A stretch of DNA of 64,000 bases from Sphingobium aromaticiconvertens (GCF_037154075.1 NZ_JBANRJ010000002.1:127524-191523); one strand, 5' to 3'; positions 1-8,280 are shown, counted from the stretch's first letter. Numbers and translations: made by a program. The notes: generated by a model not told the origin, from the letters alone.

Positions 1-162
1 TCGGTCATCGTCGTGTGACCCGCCCAGCTCGTGTCGAGCCGCTGGCGCTGATCGTCGATGGTCTGCGACGCCATGGAGCCTTCGTCCCGGAACCCGAAGA
101 TCGGGAAGCCCGCGGCGCTCGACTTCAGCGTCGAGTGGTTGGGAACATGGTGCTGCTCGACG
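1..162 (-). pseudogene. Fragment of a 684-aa-type ParB-like protein gene
   Basis: Read on the minus strand, this stretch translates without a stop into a segment closely matching the middle of the ParB-like protein encoded at 17409-19463 (shared runs NHSTLKSS, FPIFGFRDEGSMASQ and RLDTSWAGH). It runs off the left window edge. Its 5' side stops matching at about 157-162, where a different gene begins in the opposite direction. Upstream codons for the N-terminal ~470 residues are absent, so this is a truncated copy at a rearrangement junction. Whether an intact 3' part lies outside the window cannot be seen. Confidence 0.75.
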
Positions 163-163
163 G

Positions 164-937
164 TGTGGGGACTTGATCGAGAGCATCAAGGCACAAGGCC
201 GGCAGGAAATGCCAGCCATCGTCCGTCGCGTTTCAGGCGATCCCGATTTCGACTTCGAGGTGATCTGCGGAGCACGCCGTCATTGGACGATCAGTTGGCT
301 ACGATCGCACAATTACCCGGACTTTAAGTTTCTCGTCGACATCCGAGAAATCGGTGACGAAGAGGCGTTTCGGCTCGCAGACATTGAGAATCGAGCGCGC
401 GATGACCTGACCGATCTCGAGCGCGCCCGCGATTACCTCAGGGCACTTGATGCCTATTATGATGGCCGTCAGAAAACGATGGCAGAGCGGATTAACGTCA
501 GCGAAAGCTGGCTGACGCGGTATCTTGATCTGGCTCGGCTGCCCGAACCTTTGATGGCAGCATTTCCCGAACCACAATCGCTCACAATCCGAAATGTCAT
601 TGCGTTGAAGCCACTCCTCAAACCGGAGGACAAGCGAGCGCGTGTGTTCAAGGAGGCCGCGGCGCTTGGCAAGCAGCAAGCCGATGAAGGCAGGCCGATG
701 GCTGTGCTGGATGTCATCCGCGCACTGACCACGGCCGCAGCCTCCCCCAAGAAGTCAGGTTCCCCCAAAAGGTCAGGATCGCCCCAGACCATCTCGTCGT
801 CTGCCGGGAAGGCGGTGCTCCGGATCGAGGGTGCTGATCGCAAAGGCGTCCGCCTGACGCTGCTACACAAAAGTGGTGCCTCACGTGAGGATGCCGAGAA
901 AGCGATGCGGGAGGTGCTCGATCATCATTGGGCGTAG
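164..937 (+). pseudogene. 5'-truncated parB-like partition gene
   Basis: The protein matches plasmid ParB proteins from inside the N-terminal ParB domain onward: MPAIVRRV, the GARRHWT segment, ENRARDDLTDLERA and a helix-turn-helix (MAERINVSESWLTRYLDLARLP). Aligned with the complete ParB at 3276-4250, the first ~80 residues are missing. The match starts with Cys-x-Asp-Leu-Ile at 164, directly against the opposite-strand fragment to the left. TTG at 173 or an internal ATG could start translation, but without the N-terminal region it is unlikely to be a functional partition protein. It is only moderately similar to the ParB at 3276-4250, so it probably came from another replicon rather than a local duplication. 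Confidence 0.75.
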
Positions 938-989
938 AGCCTCGCTTGCAGGCCGGTACGATTCCACTAGGCCTAGCGGAGACTTCGTC

Positions 990-2039
990 TCACGCCTGAG
1001 CGTCAATCGATAAAGCCGCGTCGTCCGCGAGCTTGAGCACGCCTAATTTCACGAGCACCTCATCCAGCGCCGCCATCTCTTGGTCGAATGCTGTCAGCGC
1101 GGGCTCAAGGTCTTTTAATTGTCGAGCCGCAGAGCGGGGTCGTCCCACCGGCCGCGCAACGAACCCGAAGGAAACCGCGAGATCCGGCGCCATGTATGTT
1201 CGCCAGGCCCTACGACCACTAACCTCGGTCAGCAGTTCGAGGTCCTCGGCTCGCATGAGCAGCTTGCCGGCTCCAGACAGGGTCACACCCAATTTCTGCG
1301 CGATCAGGCGCGGACTAACAACTGGGGCGAACTGGACCAGCGCTAGGAGCTCGAGAAGCTTCCCTGGGCGATGGGCATCGGAGATGGCCGCTGCCGCTCG
1401 CAACCGATGATCTTCGAGCGCCTGGAGCCGCTGGAGCCCCTCTTCGGCTCGATCGGCGAGGGTACGGAGGTTTCGTACGATGATGGCCTGACTTTCGCTT
1501 GGCGCGAGGCGGAACGCCTTGTCCGCGATGGTCAGGCATGGGAGCATTGCATGGGTGATTTTCATCGATCGCAGCAGGGAGGGGATCGTGAGCCAGGGCG
1601 TGATGGTAGCGTCCGCCCTTGCATGACGGGCGGCCACCTCGAGTGCGCGAAGCAAAGCCGGGCGCCGGTTCCAGTCTTCGGCTACATCAGTCGGTATCGC
1701 AGCTACATCCCGCCAATAATTTGGTTCCCGTTGCCTCAGCCGCCCTTGCCATGCCTGAAGAGTGCCCGGATCATCTACGTGGGTCGGCATTGCGGGCCGA
1801 CCGGGCAATTTGACCCCACTTTCCCGGCCAAAAATATCGATTTCGTCGATTTCTGCGGACTGACCCCGGAGCGCGGCGGTATAGCCGGTCCACGAAGCTC
1901 GTAGAGACCACGGCGCGGCGGCAGGACTGACAGAAACACGGGCATCGAGGCGGCCGATCGATGCCGCCGCCCGCTCAAGAGCGGAGACCAGTTTGGACGT
2001 CCAAACCGGCTCCGAAAGGTCAGGTATCGGGCGTGTCAT
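990..2039 (-). CDS. RHE_PE00001-type DUF1612/HTH protein, copy 1
   Basis: A 349-aa protein resembling the plasmid-borne RHE_PE00001 family, which carries DUF1612 plus a C-terminal helix-turn-helix. Visible landmarks are SWTGYTAALRGQSAEIDEIDIF near residue 50 (characteristic of the family), an Arg-rich middle, an HTH-like block (SPRLIAQKLGVTLSGAGKLL, about residues 238-257) and a winged segment ending GRRAWRTY. Function in the family is unknown; a DNA-binding regulatory role is inferred from the HTH only. It is transcribed divergently from a paralogue at 2192, and the ~150-bp gap contains inverted repeats that may be shared operators. ATG at 2039 is the natural start, because the paralogue begins at the equivalent residue (M-R/T-R-P-x-P-D-L). 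Confidence 0.7.
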   Translation of the reverse strand: MTRPIPDLSEPVWTSKLVSALERAAASIGRLDARVSVSPAAAPWSLRASWTGYTAALRGQSAEIDEIDIFGRESGVKLPGRPAMPTHVDDPGTLQAWQGRLRQREPNYWRDVAAIPTDVAEDWNRRPALLRALEVAARHARADATITPWLTIPSLLRSMKITHAMLPCLTIADKAFRLAPSESQAIIVRNLRTLADRAEEGLQRLQALEDHRLRAAAAISDAHRPGKLLELLALVQFAPVVSPRLIAQKLGVTLSGAGKLLMRAEDLELLTEVSGRRAWRTYMAPDLAVSFGFVARPVGRPRSAARQLKDLEPALTAFDQEMAALDEVLVKLGVLKLADDAALSIDAQA

Positions 2040-2191
2040 CGGCCAATTATATCCCGAAGATGTGACTTCAGTCTATGGCGACGATGCTTCTAATAATCGG
2101 ACCTATGATAATTGCACTTATCGAGGGTTGGGTTGCACGAAGCACCTCCATGGTAGACTGAGATATGCACTTCAGGATATGAAGTGCCACT
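2040..2191. promoter_or_regulatory. Divergent intergenic region with two inverted repeats
   Basis: Between the two DUF1612 paralogues lie GATAA-6nt-TTATC (2107-2122) and a perfect GCACTTCA-GGATA-TGAAGTGC (2167-2187). The second sits 4 nt before the GTG start of the right-hand gene, where a bound protein or an RNA hairpin would block initiation. Autoregulation by the HTH proteins is an inference. Confidence 0.5.
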
Positions 2192-3220
2192 GTGCGACCA
2201 CTTCCCGACCTTTCAACGCCCGCATGGACTGCAAAGTTGGCCCAGCGGATCGAACGCGCCTCTGCGTCGATTGCCCGCCTAGACGCCCGTGTTGCCGTCA
2301 GCCCTGTCGCGAATGCATGGCGCCAACGCTCGGTCTGGACAGGCTATGCGGCCTCGCTTCGGGGTCAAAGCGCAGAAATCGAAGAAATTGACATTTTTGC
2401 TCGCGAATGCGGTGTCTCTATCCCTGGTCGGATCAGTCCGCCGTCCATTTCAGAAGACGCTGGCGACCTGGCGCGGTGGCAGGCCGATCTGAAGGATCGC
2501 TCCATTCACCACTGGCGAGATGACGTAGCCTATTCGACAGCCACGCCGGACGATTGGCGCAACCGCCCTGCCCTCCTGCGTGCGCTCGAGATGCTCGGTC
2601 GCCATGCTCGCGCGGACCGATCAATCACAAGTTGGCTGAACTTGCCCCGGCTACTTCATTCGATGGAGGTAACGGCCACTCCCCTCCCCTGCCTCGCCAT
2701 TGCTGACAAAGCGCTTCGACTGACGCCGCGGGACAGTGAGGCCATCGTCGCGCGCTTTCTTCGCCAGATTGCCGAGGCCGCGGCAACGGGCCTCCAACGG
2801 CTCGATGCCATGGAGGAACATCGCCTTCGCGCCGCGGCCGTAGCGGGCAACACCCTTCGCCCCGGCAAGCTTTTCCCACTTCTCGCGTTCTTGCAGCTTC
2901 GACCGGTTACGAGTCCGCGAGTTGTGGCTCGGCAGCTCGAGTTGAGCATATCTGGAGCGGGGAAACTTCTGGCACGCGCCGCCGATGCCGGGTTGCTGGT
3001 GGAAATCAGCGGACGGCAGGCTTGGAGGACTTATCTCGTCACAGACCTTGCAGTAGCATTCGGCTTCGCGCGCCGTCCCGTCGGTCGACCGGTGGAGCCT
3101 CCCAAAGTGAGCGAGGCGCTCGATCCGTCTCTGTCCCGCTTTGATGCCGAGATGGCTGAGGTCGACGCCATGCTCGCCCGCCTCGGCGTAGTTTCGCACG
3201 TCGGCGATGAGCAAACGTAG
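2192..3220 (+). CDS. RHE_PE00001-type DUF1612/HTH protein, copy 2
   Basis: A 342-aa paralogue of the divergent gene to the left, colinear over the whole length: VWTGYAASLRGQSAEIEEIDIF near the N terminus, PALLRALEMLGRHARAD mid-protein, and an HTH-like block around residues 245-265 (SPRVVARQLELSISGAGKLL) followed by SGRQAWRTY. The start is GTG, chosen because it aligns with the start of the paralogue. A perfect 8-bp inverted repeat lies immediately upstream. Function is unknown. The two copies are clearly diverged (many substitutions, one sequence style), so the duplication is old or they arrived separately. The gene is convergent with parB, with a 55-bp gap. Confidence 0.7.
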   Translation: MRPLPDLSTPAWTAKLAQRIERASASIARLDARVAVSPVANAWRQRSVWTGYAASLRGQSAEIEEIDIFARECGVSIPGRISPPSISEDAGDLARWQADLKDRSIHHWRDDVAYSTATPDDWRNRPALLRALEMLGRHARADRSITSWLNLPRLLHSMEVTATPLPCLAIADKALRLTPRDSEAIVARFLRQIAEAAATGLQRLDAMEEHRLRAAAVAGNTLRPGKLFPLLAFLQLRPVTSPRVVARQLELSISGAGKLLARAADAGLLVEISGRQAWRTYLVTDLAVAFGFARRPVGRPVEPPKVSEALDPSLSRFDAEMAEVDAMLARLGVVSHVGDEQT

Positions 3221-3275
3221 CCAATCTCCCCGAAGCGCGGCATGCGCCCAGGCCCATCGGTCTCGTTCGACCCAG

Positions 3276-4250
3276 TCAGAGAAGGCCTTCAATGGCCTTG
3301 AGCACTTCGGCGGGACTCGCACCGGACTTGGCAGGCACCTTGATCGTGAGGCCCCCTCCCCTCGCCTTCGTGTAGCGTAAGATCACCTTACCCCCCTTCC
3401 CCATCACTTCCTTCTCGCCGGCGGGCTTTGGGAGGGGCGCCACCGTGGCTTTGACCAGACGCTTCGCGACTTCAGGCCCGCTTAGATTCAACCCCTCGCG
3501 CGAGCGCTGCTCCGCGATCCGATCGGCCTCGTCTCGCATCTTGACAAAGGCTTGGGGATCGCCGGCGAGGGGCTTGATGTCCCGCGCTACCCGGACCGTG
3601 ATGTCGTGCGTGTCCGAAAATGCTTTGACCAGTTCCTCCGGCAAACGAGCGACGTCGAGCATCCGGCTGAGCCAAGACTTAGACAGGTTGAGATGCTCGG
3701 CCATTTGCGATTGCGACCCGTCATAAAACTCGGCTAGCGCGACGCTGTATTCCTTTGCGCGCTCCCAATCTGAGATGTCCTTGCGCGACCGGTTCTCGAC
3801 GTCGGAGACGCGAAACGCTTCCTCATCGGTGACGTTCTGAATCGTGATCAGATAGTCATATTCGGGATGGTGATGGTCGCGCAGCCACCGCACTGTCCAC
3901 CAGCGTCGGACCCCGGCGATGATCTCATATTCGTGGTCGGGATCATCCTTGAGGCGGCGAACGATCGCCGGGATTCTCTGCTTCTTGGTGGACAGGAACG
4001 AGTCGATCAGGTCGCGGCAACTGTCCTCGGTCAAATGGTCCAGATCGCGGTTGTGCATCCGCCACGGGCGGCATTTCGCGGGATCAATCCACTCGGTCCT
4101 GTCTGCCACAGACTTCCCGGTCGCCAAGCGTGCAAGGGTCTGGCTACGGCTTGCCATGATGCCTTCGGCCGGCGCCGATTTGTCGAGCGATTCCTCGTCG
4201 TCGAGTCCCTCCGTGAACATGGCGCCGAAGCCCTTGTTACCCTTGCTCAT
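3276..4250 (-). CDS. parB: Plasmid partition protein ParB (centromere-binding)
   Basis: A 324-aa ParB. Residues ~50-150 form the ParB N-terminal (CTPase/DNA-sliding) domain with IPAIVRRL, a GVRRWWTVRW segment standing where GERR is usual, and ENRSRKDIS. Residues ~165-190 form the helix-turn-helix (MAEHLNLSKSWLSRMLDVARLP). ParB binds parS sites and couples them to ParA. The gene lies downstream of parA on the same strand. Two of the three 16-18-bp palindromes in the neighbourhood lie between the two genes and the third abuts the parA stop codon, which is a repABC-like layout (parS between parA and parB). ATG at 4250 follows an AAGGAG ribosome-binding site. Its C-terminal ~30 residues are similar in style to the truncated ParB at 164-937. 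Confidence 0.88.
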   Translation of the reverse strand: MSKGNKGFGAMFTEGLDDEESLDKSAPAEGIMASRSQTLARLATGKSVADRTEWIDPAKCRPWRMHNRDLDHLTEDSCRDLIDSFLSTKKQRIPAIVRRLKDDPDHEYEIIAGVRRWWTVRWLRDHHHPEYDYLITIQNVTDEEAFRVSDVENRSRKDISDWERAKEYSVALAEFYDGSQSQMAEHLNLSKSWLSRMLDVARLPEELVKAFSDTHDITVRVARDIKPLAGDPQAFVKMRDEADRIAEQRSREGLNLSGPEVAKRLVKATVAPLPKPAGEKEVMGKGGKVILRYTKARGGGLTIKVPAKSGASPAEVLKAIEGLL

Positions 4251-4302
4251 AGGCTCGCTCCTTCTTGGATTTGCGCCGGCATCAGACCATCCTAAATGCA
4301 GG

Positions 4303-4320
4303 AGTTGCCACGTGGCAACT
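4303..4320. promoter_or_regulatory. parS-like palindrome 1
   Basis: AGTTGCCACGTGGCAACT is a perfect 18-bp palindrome 53 bp before the parB start. It resembles the repABC parS outline (GTT-N10-AAC with C and G at positions 6 and 11) but has CG rather than GC at its centre. Confidence 0.75.
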
Positions 4321-4414
4321 CACCGGACGCTGGCCCGTTACAACGGGAAATATCTGATCGGCGGCGTTGCATCTCTGATGTCTCAATATCTTGTTTTTAT
4401 TTGATTTAGTTCTC

Positions 4415-4432
4415 GGTTGCCACGTGGCAACC
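4415..4432. promoter_or_regulatory. parS-like palindrome 2
   Basis: GGTTGCCACGTGGCAACC is a perfect 18-bp palindrome sharing the 16-bp core with the neighbouring sites. It lies beside an AT-rich stretch (4383-4410) in the parA-parB gap. Confidence 0.75.
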
Positions 4433-4484
4433 AACATTCGCGCAGGGGCCACATCGGCACTCTGATGGCTTCCTCTGATGCACC

Positions 4485-4500
4485 GTTGCCACGTGGCAAC
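4485..4500. promoter_or_regulatory. parS-like palindrome 3
   Basis: GTTGCCACGTGGCAAC is the same 16-bp core, ending 1 bp before the last base of the parA stop codon. Centre-to-centre spacings of the three sites are 112 and 69 bp. Confidence 0.75.
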
Positions 4501-4501
4501 T

Positions 4502-5704
4502 TCAGACTTGGTCCCCTGCCCTGCTGGCCCAAGTCCGCAGAACATCTTGTTCGATGTCGCGGCAAACCTCGTTCAAGTGCTTCATGCACCGGTTATAAAC
4601 CTCGTGCGAGGTCACTGGTTTTTCGAGTTCAAACACCGTCTTCATCCGCGAGCTCGCATTGTCGATCTCCGCGCTGGTGACCATCACCGACTGCGTCATC
4701 GAGCCGCCGAAAACCTGCCGCATCATCGACAGGATTTCCCGATGCATCGACTTAGTCTCATCCACTCGGCTGCCCACGAGTCTAATGAAATTATAGGCGG
4801 GGCGCCCCCGCCCCGCGAGCTTCTCAAGCTGCTTCATAGTCGTGCGGGTCATATCAATGAAGGAGACTGTCGATGCGAAATCGACGAGGCTGGGCGGCAC
4901 CGGGATGACCATCGAATTCGCAGCCTGCAGCACGGCCATCGACACCATGCCGAGCGCGGGTGGCGGGTCCATGATCACGATGTCGTAGTCGTCGACCACC
5001 GTATCGATCGCTTCAGCAATCAAATCGATAATTTCCATGTTTTGGTTCTTCGCCATGTAACCGGCGATTTCATATTCCAGATTGTAAAGCCTCAGGTTCG
5101 ACGGAATGAGGTCGAGGCCGTGGAAGTGTGTCTTGCGGATGATCTTGCGCACGCCGAGCAGCTCGGGGTTATGGAAGTGCCCGTAGAGCGTGTCTTCCTC
5201 CTCAAGATCGACGTCGGGCCGGTACCCGAACATCATCGTCGAGGACGCTTGGCTATCGCAGTCGATGAAGAGCACCCGATAGCCATTGATCGCAAAGTGC
5301 TGCGCCAGATGCAGCGCAATCGTGGATTTTCCGACACCACCTTTAAAGTTGCACACCGAGATGATCGCCGGCGTATCGGTCGGCTCCCGCCAGGGGCGGG
5401 TGCCGAATACCTCACGCATATGGTCAAGTTCTTCCAAGGTATATTGCACCCTGTGGCCGGAGGCGGTGCGATCACGGCTAGGCAAGCGTCCGTCGCGCTC
5501 AGCTTCTCTGATCGCCGAGGCGGTGCGGCCGACGAGCGCCGCAGCTTTCGAGATCGGAAAAGTTGGGCCGCGTTTGCTGCCGGTCTCGGGGTCGACCGCG
5601 CTGTCGCGAATCCGTTTAAGGATCGTCAGCGCTTTTCGATGCAGGACGTCCAAGCCGCCCTCGATCAGGTCTTCCGGTTGAGCTAAGGTTGCATCAGTGG
5701 CCAT
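4502..5704 (-). CDS. parA: Plasmid partition ATPase ParA/RepA-type
   Basis: A 400-aa Walker-type partition ATPase. Residues ~45-100 hold an N-terminal MerR/HTH-like DNA-binding segment (FPISKAAALVGRTASAIREA), typical of long ParAs that autoregulate their operon. The deviant Walker A KGGVGKST is at residues 121-128, followed by LFIDCDSQAS and the Walker B-like IVIMDPPPALG. With ParB and the parS sites it drives replicon segregation. It heads a parA-parB operon. Its ATG (5704) faces the origin region, so the promoter lies among the iterons and initiator or ParA binding there could control it. No strong RBS is visible upstream. Confidence 0.9.
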   Translation of the reverse strand: MATDATLAQPEDLIEGGLDVLHRKALTILKRIRDSAVDPETGSKRGPTFPISKAAALVGRTASAIREAERDGRLPSRDRTASGHRVQYTLEELDHMREVFGTRPWREPTDTPAIISVCNFKGGVGKSTIALHLAQHFAINGYRVLFIDCDSQASSTMMFGYRPDVDLEEEDTLYGHFHNPELLGVRKIIRKTHFHGLDLIPSNLRLYNLEYEIAGYMAKNQNMEIIDLIAEAIDTVVDDYDIVIMDPPPALGMVSMAVLQAANSMVIPVPPSLVDFASTVSFIDMTRTTMKQLEKLAGRGRPAYNFIRLVGSRVDETKSMHREILSMMRQVFGGSMTQSVMVTSAEIDNASSRMKTVFELEKPVTSHEVYNRCMKHLNEVCRDIEQDVLRTWASRAGDQV

Positions 5705-5791
5705 AGGGGTCCGCTTCTGTGGGTTTGATGAGCTTCAATAGCCGCGTTGGCAGTTTTGATCAACGAATTGGCCATCAAACTTGCAAGTTGA

Positions 5792-6016
5792 CCGATGATC
5801 TCCGAGCCATTGGCCGATTTGCTAGTGCAGCGGCCAACGCAAAGGGTGCCGCGACCGATGATCTCGGAGCGCTTCTGACTGGCGGCGTTGTTCGGTGCCG
5901 AAAAACGATGCATCGCAACCCACCTGTGGATAACTACCGATGATCTCGGTACTTTCCGATGATGTCGGTGCGAGAAATAGATGATGTCGGTGCGGCTCGA
6001 CCGATGATCTCGGAGC
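5792..6016 (+). repeat. Iteron array (six direct copies)
   Basis: Copies at 5792-5807, 5855-5870, 5937-5952, 5956-5971, 5978-5993 and 6001-6016 share CCGATGAT(C/G)TCSG(A/T)GC; the fifth begins TAG instead of CCG. Two spacer classes exist: dispersed copies (63-82 bp apart) and a tight cluster at 5937-6016. Further copies lie at 7558-7573 just after repA and, reversed, at 7264-7279 inside it. Confidence 0.85.
5925..5933 (-). promoter_or_regulatory. DnaA box
   Basis: TGTGGATAA on the plus strand is an exact match to the consensus DnaA box TTATCCACA on the minus strand, just before the clustered iterons. Confidence 0.7.
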
Positions 6017-6252
6017 CCATACCTATACTTAGAATCAACCTATAAAAATCCGATTCGCGAATCGCTTTGATTTTCAGATTTTGAAGAGCGAGGAGTGAGC
6101 AGAAGGCGAAAACGGCACCGACATCATCGGTAAGTTTGCAAGTCTCGGGCCCTATTTCCCGTCTAAACTGCCAACGGGGTTGATTTACCTCACCAAACCT
6201 GATGAAACCTGCCTATCACAGCCCCCGGCAGATTCGGGGGGAAGGGCAGACC

Positions 6253-7557
6253 ATGAATGGGGATCAGCATAAGCCGCTAGGGCACCAGTACGCATTAGCC
6301 ATGCTCACCGGCGGAGAAGAAGGCGTGCGTAAGCTCGCCACTTCCGCTGGCACCCAGCTAACAATCGACGCCTTTCTCCGCGTTCAGGACGAGGAGCCTG
6401 TACCAGCGTTCCTCCATTCCGCGCTTTGCGCAATGTCGCTGCCAACGAAGCGGCCCAAGGACGACACCCAGCCGATCGTTCGGGAAGACGGCAAATACGC
6501 GCTCGCTATCAATCCGAGGCCCGTGCTCCAAAACATTGATGGCAAGTCGGTCATGCGCAGCCTCGGCGTACCCTATGGCGCTTATCCTCGCGTCGCCTTG
6601 ATCTACCTCTTGTCGCAAGCGGTCATGAAGCAGTCGCGCGACGTTTATCTCGGCAGAAACTTCACCGAATGGATGCGTCGCCTAGGCTACCAAACCGTAT
6701 CATATGGTCCACGCGGTACGGCAAACCTCATGCGGGAGCAGGTCGATCGGCTGCTGGCGTGCGAATGGCAGATCCGCTGGGACGGGACCGAAGCCGACGG
6801 TAATGCTTTTGCGGTGCGGGACGTCAAAATCTCCAACGAATATGCCGGGTCACTCGACAAGAATGGCTCTTTTGCTCGCGAAATCCGCATGTCGGAAGCG
6901 TTCTACAGCCATCTCATCGATCACGCGGTCCCGCTGAACGAGGTCGCGATCCGGGAGCTCAAGGGCACGCCGACGGCGCTAGACCTTTACACCTATCTTG
7001 CCTACCGTTTGCCGCGGATTGGGTCCGACAAGGGCCAGGTGATTTCGTGGGACCAGCTCGCCAAACATCTCGGCAACGAGGCTGACAGCAAACGCTTTCG
7101 CCAAACCGTTCGTGAGACGATGCAGATCGTATCGGCGGTGTACCCGAATGCAAACGTTGACCTATCGGGCCGGAAAGTAGTTCTACACCCGTCGCCAGCG
7201 CCGATGGAACGCAAGCTCGTGGGACCCCACCTACGGCTGATCGGCGCTGCTGCTGATGAAACGGCACTGAGATCATCGGTCAAGGGCGGTCGCGAGCCTG
7301 CAGTAGCCGCTGCAAAGGACGCTGAACCTCTGCTCGGATTCCCATCGGGGTCTCTCAGTTTTGGCACTCGCGAATCAGTGTTCCGAGAGATCGGCCTCAC
7401 AAAGGGAAAACCGTGGTCCGTCGATACGATGGCCGATGCGTTCCGCGCCGGATTTCCCGATATCAAGAGACCGCGTTCAGAAAAGGAGTGGCTTCGCGTC
7501 TGGGACGCTTTCGTCGTACGGTACGCTGAGCGGAGGGCGAGTCGGCCGGACGACTGA
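6253..7557 (+). CDS. repA: Plasmid replication initiator RepA
   Basis: A 434-aa protein resembling alphaproteobacterial plasmid RepA (RepA_C/RPA-like initiators). Conserved-looking blocks are YGAYPRVALIYLLSQAVMK (about residues 113-131), the LGRNFTEWMRRLGY segment and, mid-protein, LDLYTYLAYRLPRI. It should bind the iterons upstream and open the adjacent AT-rich DNA. I prefer the ATG at 6253, preceded by GGGGGAAGGG, over the in-frame ATG at 6202, which lacks an RBS. A reverse iteron-like sequence occurs inside the gene (7264-7279), and a full iteron lies directly after its stop codon. Confidence 0.8.
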   Translation: MNGDQHKPLGHQYALAMLTGGEEGVRKLATSAGTQLTIDAFLRVQDEEPVPAFLHSALCAMSLPTKRPKDDTQPIVREDGKYALAINPRPVLQNIDGKSVMRSLGVPYGAYPRVALIYLLSQAVMKQSRDVYLGRNFTEWMRRLGYQTVSYGPRGTANLMREQVDRLLACEWQIRWDGTEADGNAFAVRDVKISNEYAGSLDKNGSFAREIRMSEAFYSHLIDHAVPLNEVAIRELKGTPTALDLYTYLAYRLPRIGSDKGQVISWDQLAKHLGNEADSKRFRQTVRETMQIVSAVYPNANVDLSGRKVVLHPSPAPMERKLVGPHLRLIGAAADETALRSSVKGGREPAVAAAKDAEPLLGFPSGSLSFGTRESVFREIGLTKGKPWSVDTMADAFRAGFPDIKRPRSEKEWLRVWDAFVVRYAERRASRPDD

Positions 7558-7573
7558 CCGATGATCTCCGAGC
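7558..7573 (+). repeat. Downstream iteron copy
   Basis: CCGATGATCTCCGAGC starts at the base after the repA stop codon. It is identical to the first origin iteron (5792-5807). Confidence 0.75.
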
Positions 7574-7959
7574 CGTTCACGTTGAAAATGCTCTTGGACG
7601 ATTCTGTCTCATTTATCGGCAGGAGGAAAAAGGGGAGGGGGCTGAACACCTGAGCATGAGGTGAATTCGGTCGCTCCCTACTGTCAGCGAATTCAGCGTA
7701 AGCCATTGTTTTATTGGCGATAAAGTGTCGGCGTCACGCGGACAATCCTCCAAAGCGCATCGTGCAGCTTGGGGTAGCATCAAGAGTTGGCTCTGAGACC
7801 TGCCTTCCCCCTATCCAGGGGGATACCATGCATATCACCTTTCGAGATAGCATGCGTGTCTCGCTCGCAGCTAGGATCCACTTTGCGACCAAAGGCTCGG
7901 CGCAACAGCAGCGGGATCACCGCTTTGCCGTAGACAGGTAGACCCAGTGAGGAGGCCGC
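7574..7959. other. Non-coding stretch between repA and ssb
   Basis: It holds a purine tract GGGGAGGGGG (7632-7641), a strong hairpin CCCCCT-ATCC-AGGGGG (7807-7822) and, after it, a possible 37-codon ORF (ATG 7828, stop 7939-7941) whose start sits just behind the GGGGG arm. The short ORF has no recognisable product; it may be a leader peptide for ssb or chance. Nothing else is recognisable. Confidence 0.45.
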
Positions 7960-8280
7960 ATGATCAATTTTGCCAAATTCGAGATCATCGGACGGATCGG
8001 TGAGATCGACGCCAAGCCCAAGGTCACGAACATCTCGGTTTGCGCGAACTATCGCCGCCGCGGAGAGGGCGACCAGTGGATCGAGGATAGCTACTGGAAC
8101 CGCGTCGTCATTTTCAGCGACGGCCAGCGGAAATATATCGATGAGAAGGCCCAGGTTGGCGATCTTGTGCGGATCGCCGGACGGCTCCGTGACACCTCCT
8201 ACGAGCGCGATGGCACCACCCACTACACGACCGACCGGATCGTCGAAGAGTTCGGCTTGCTCGCGGCAAAAGCGGCATAG
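7960..8280 (+). CDS. ssb: Single-stranded DNA-binding protein, short form
   Basis: A 106-aa OB-fold protein of the SSB type: an opening INFAKFEIIGRIGEIDAK, the strand pattern NISVCANYRR, SYWNRVVIF, a loop and DLVRIAGRLRDTSYERDG. It lacks the long flexible tail and acidic DDDEIPF tip seen in the second SSB at 32765, so it probably does not recruit the usual SSB partners; a plasmid-specific role in replication or establishment is inferred. It has a good RBS (TGAGGAGG) and precedes the primase gene, with an 82-bp gap containing a purine tract. Confidence 0.8.
   Translation: MINFAKFEIIGRIGEIDAKPKVTNISVCANYRRRGEGDQWIEDSYWNRVVIFSDGQRKYIDEKAQVGDLVRIAGRLRDTSYERDGTTHYTTDRIVEEFGLLAAKAA

Larger units (their letters stand above)
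5705..6252. other. Replication origin region (iterons, DnaA box, AT-rich stretch)
   Basis: A 548-bp non-coding gap between divergent parA and repA. It holds six forward 16-bp repeats of the type CCGATGATCTCGGAGC or CCGATGATGTCGGTGC (5792, 5855, 5937, 5956, 5978, 6001), one exact reverse copy (6115-6130), a perfect DnaA box (minus-strand TTATCCACA, 5925-5933), an AT-rich segment (about 6017-6085) and a 14-bp palindrome CGATTCGCGAATCG (6051-6064). This is the organisation of an iteron-controlled oriV. Confidence 0.85.

Noticed and set aside
4478..5686. A ~400-codon open frame on the plus strand over parA
   Set aside because: It mirrors parA exactly, has no homology features, and arises from codon bias in GC-rich DNA. 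parA has clear ATPase motifs.
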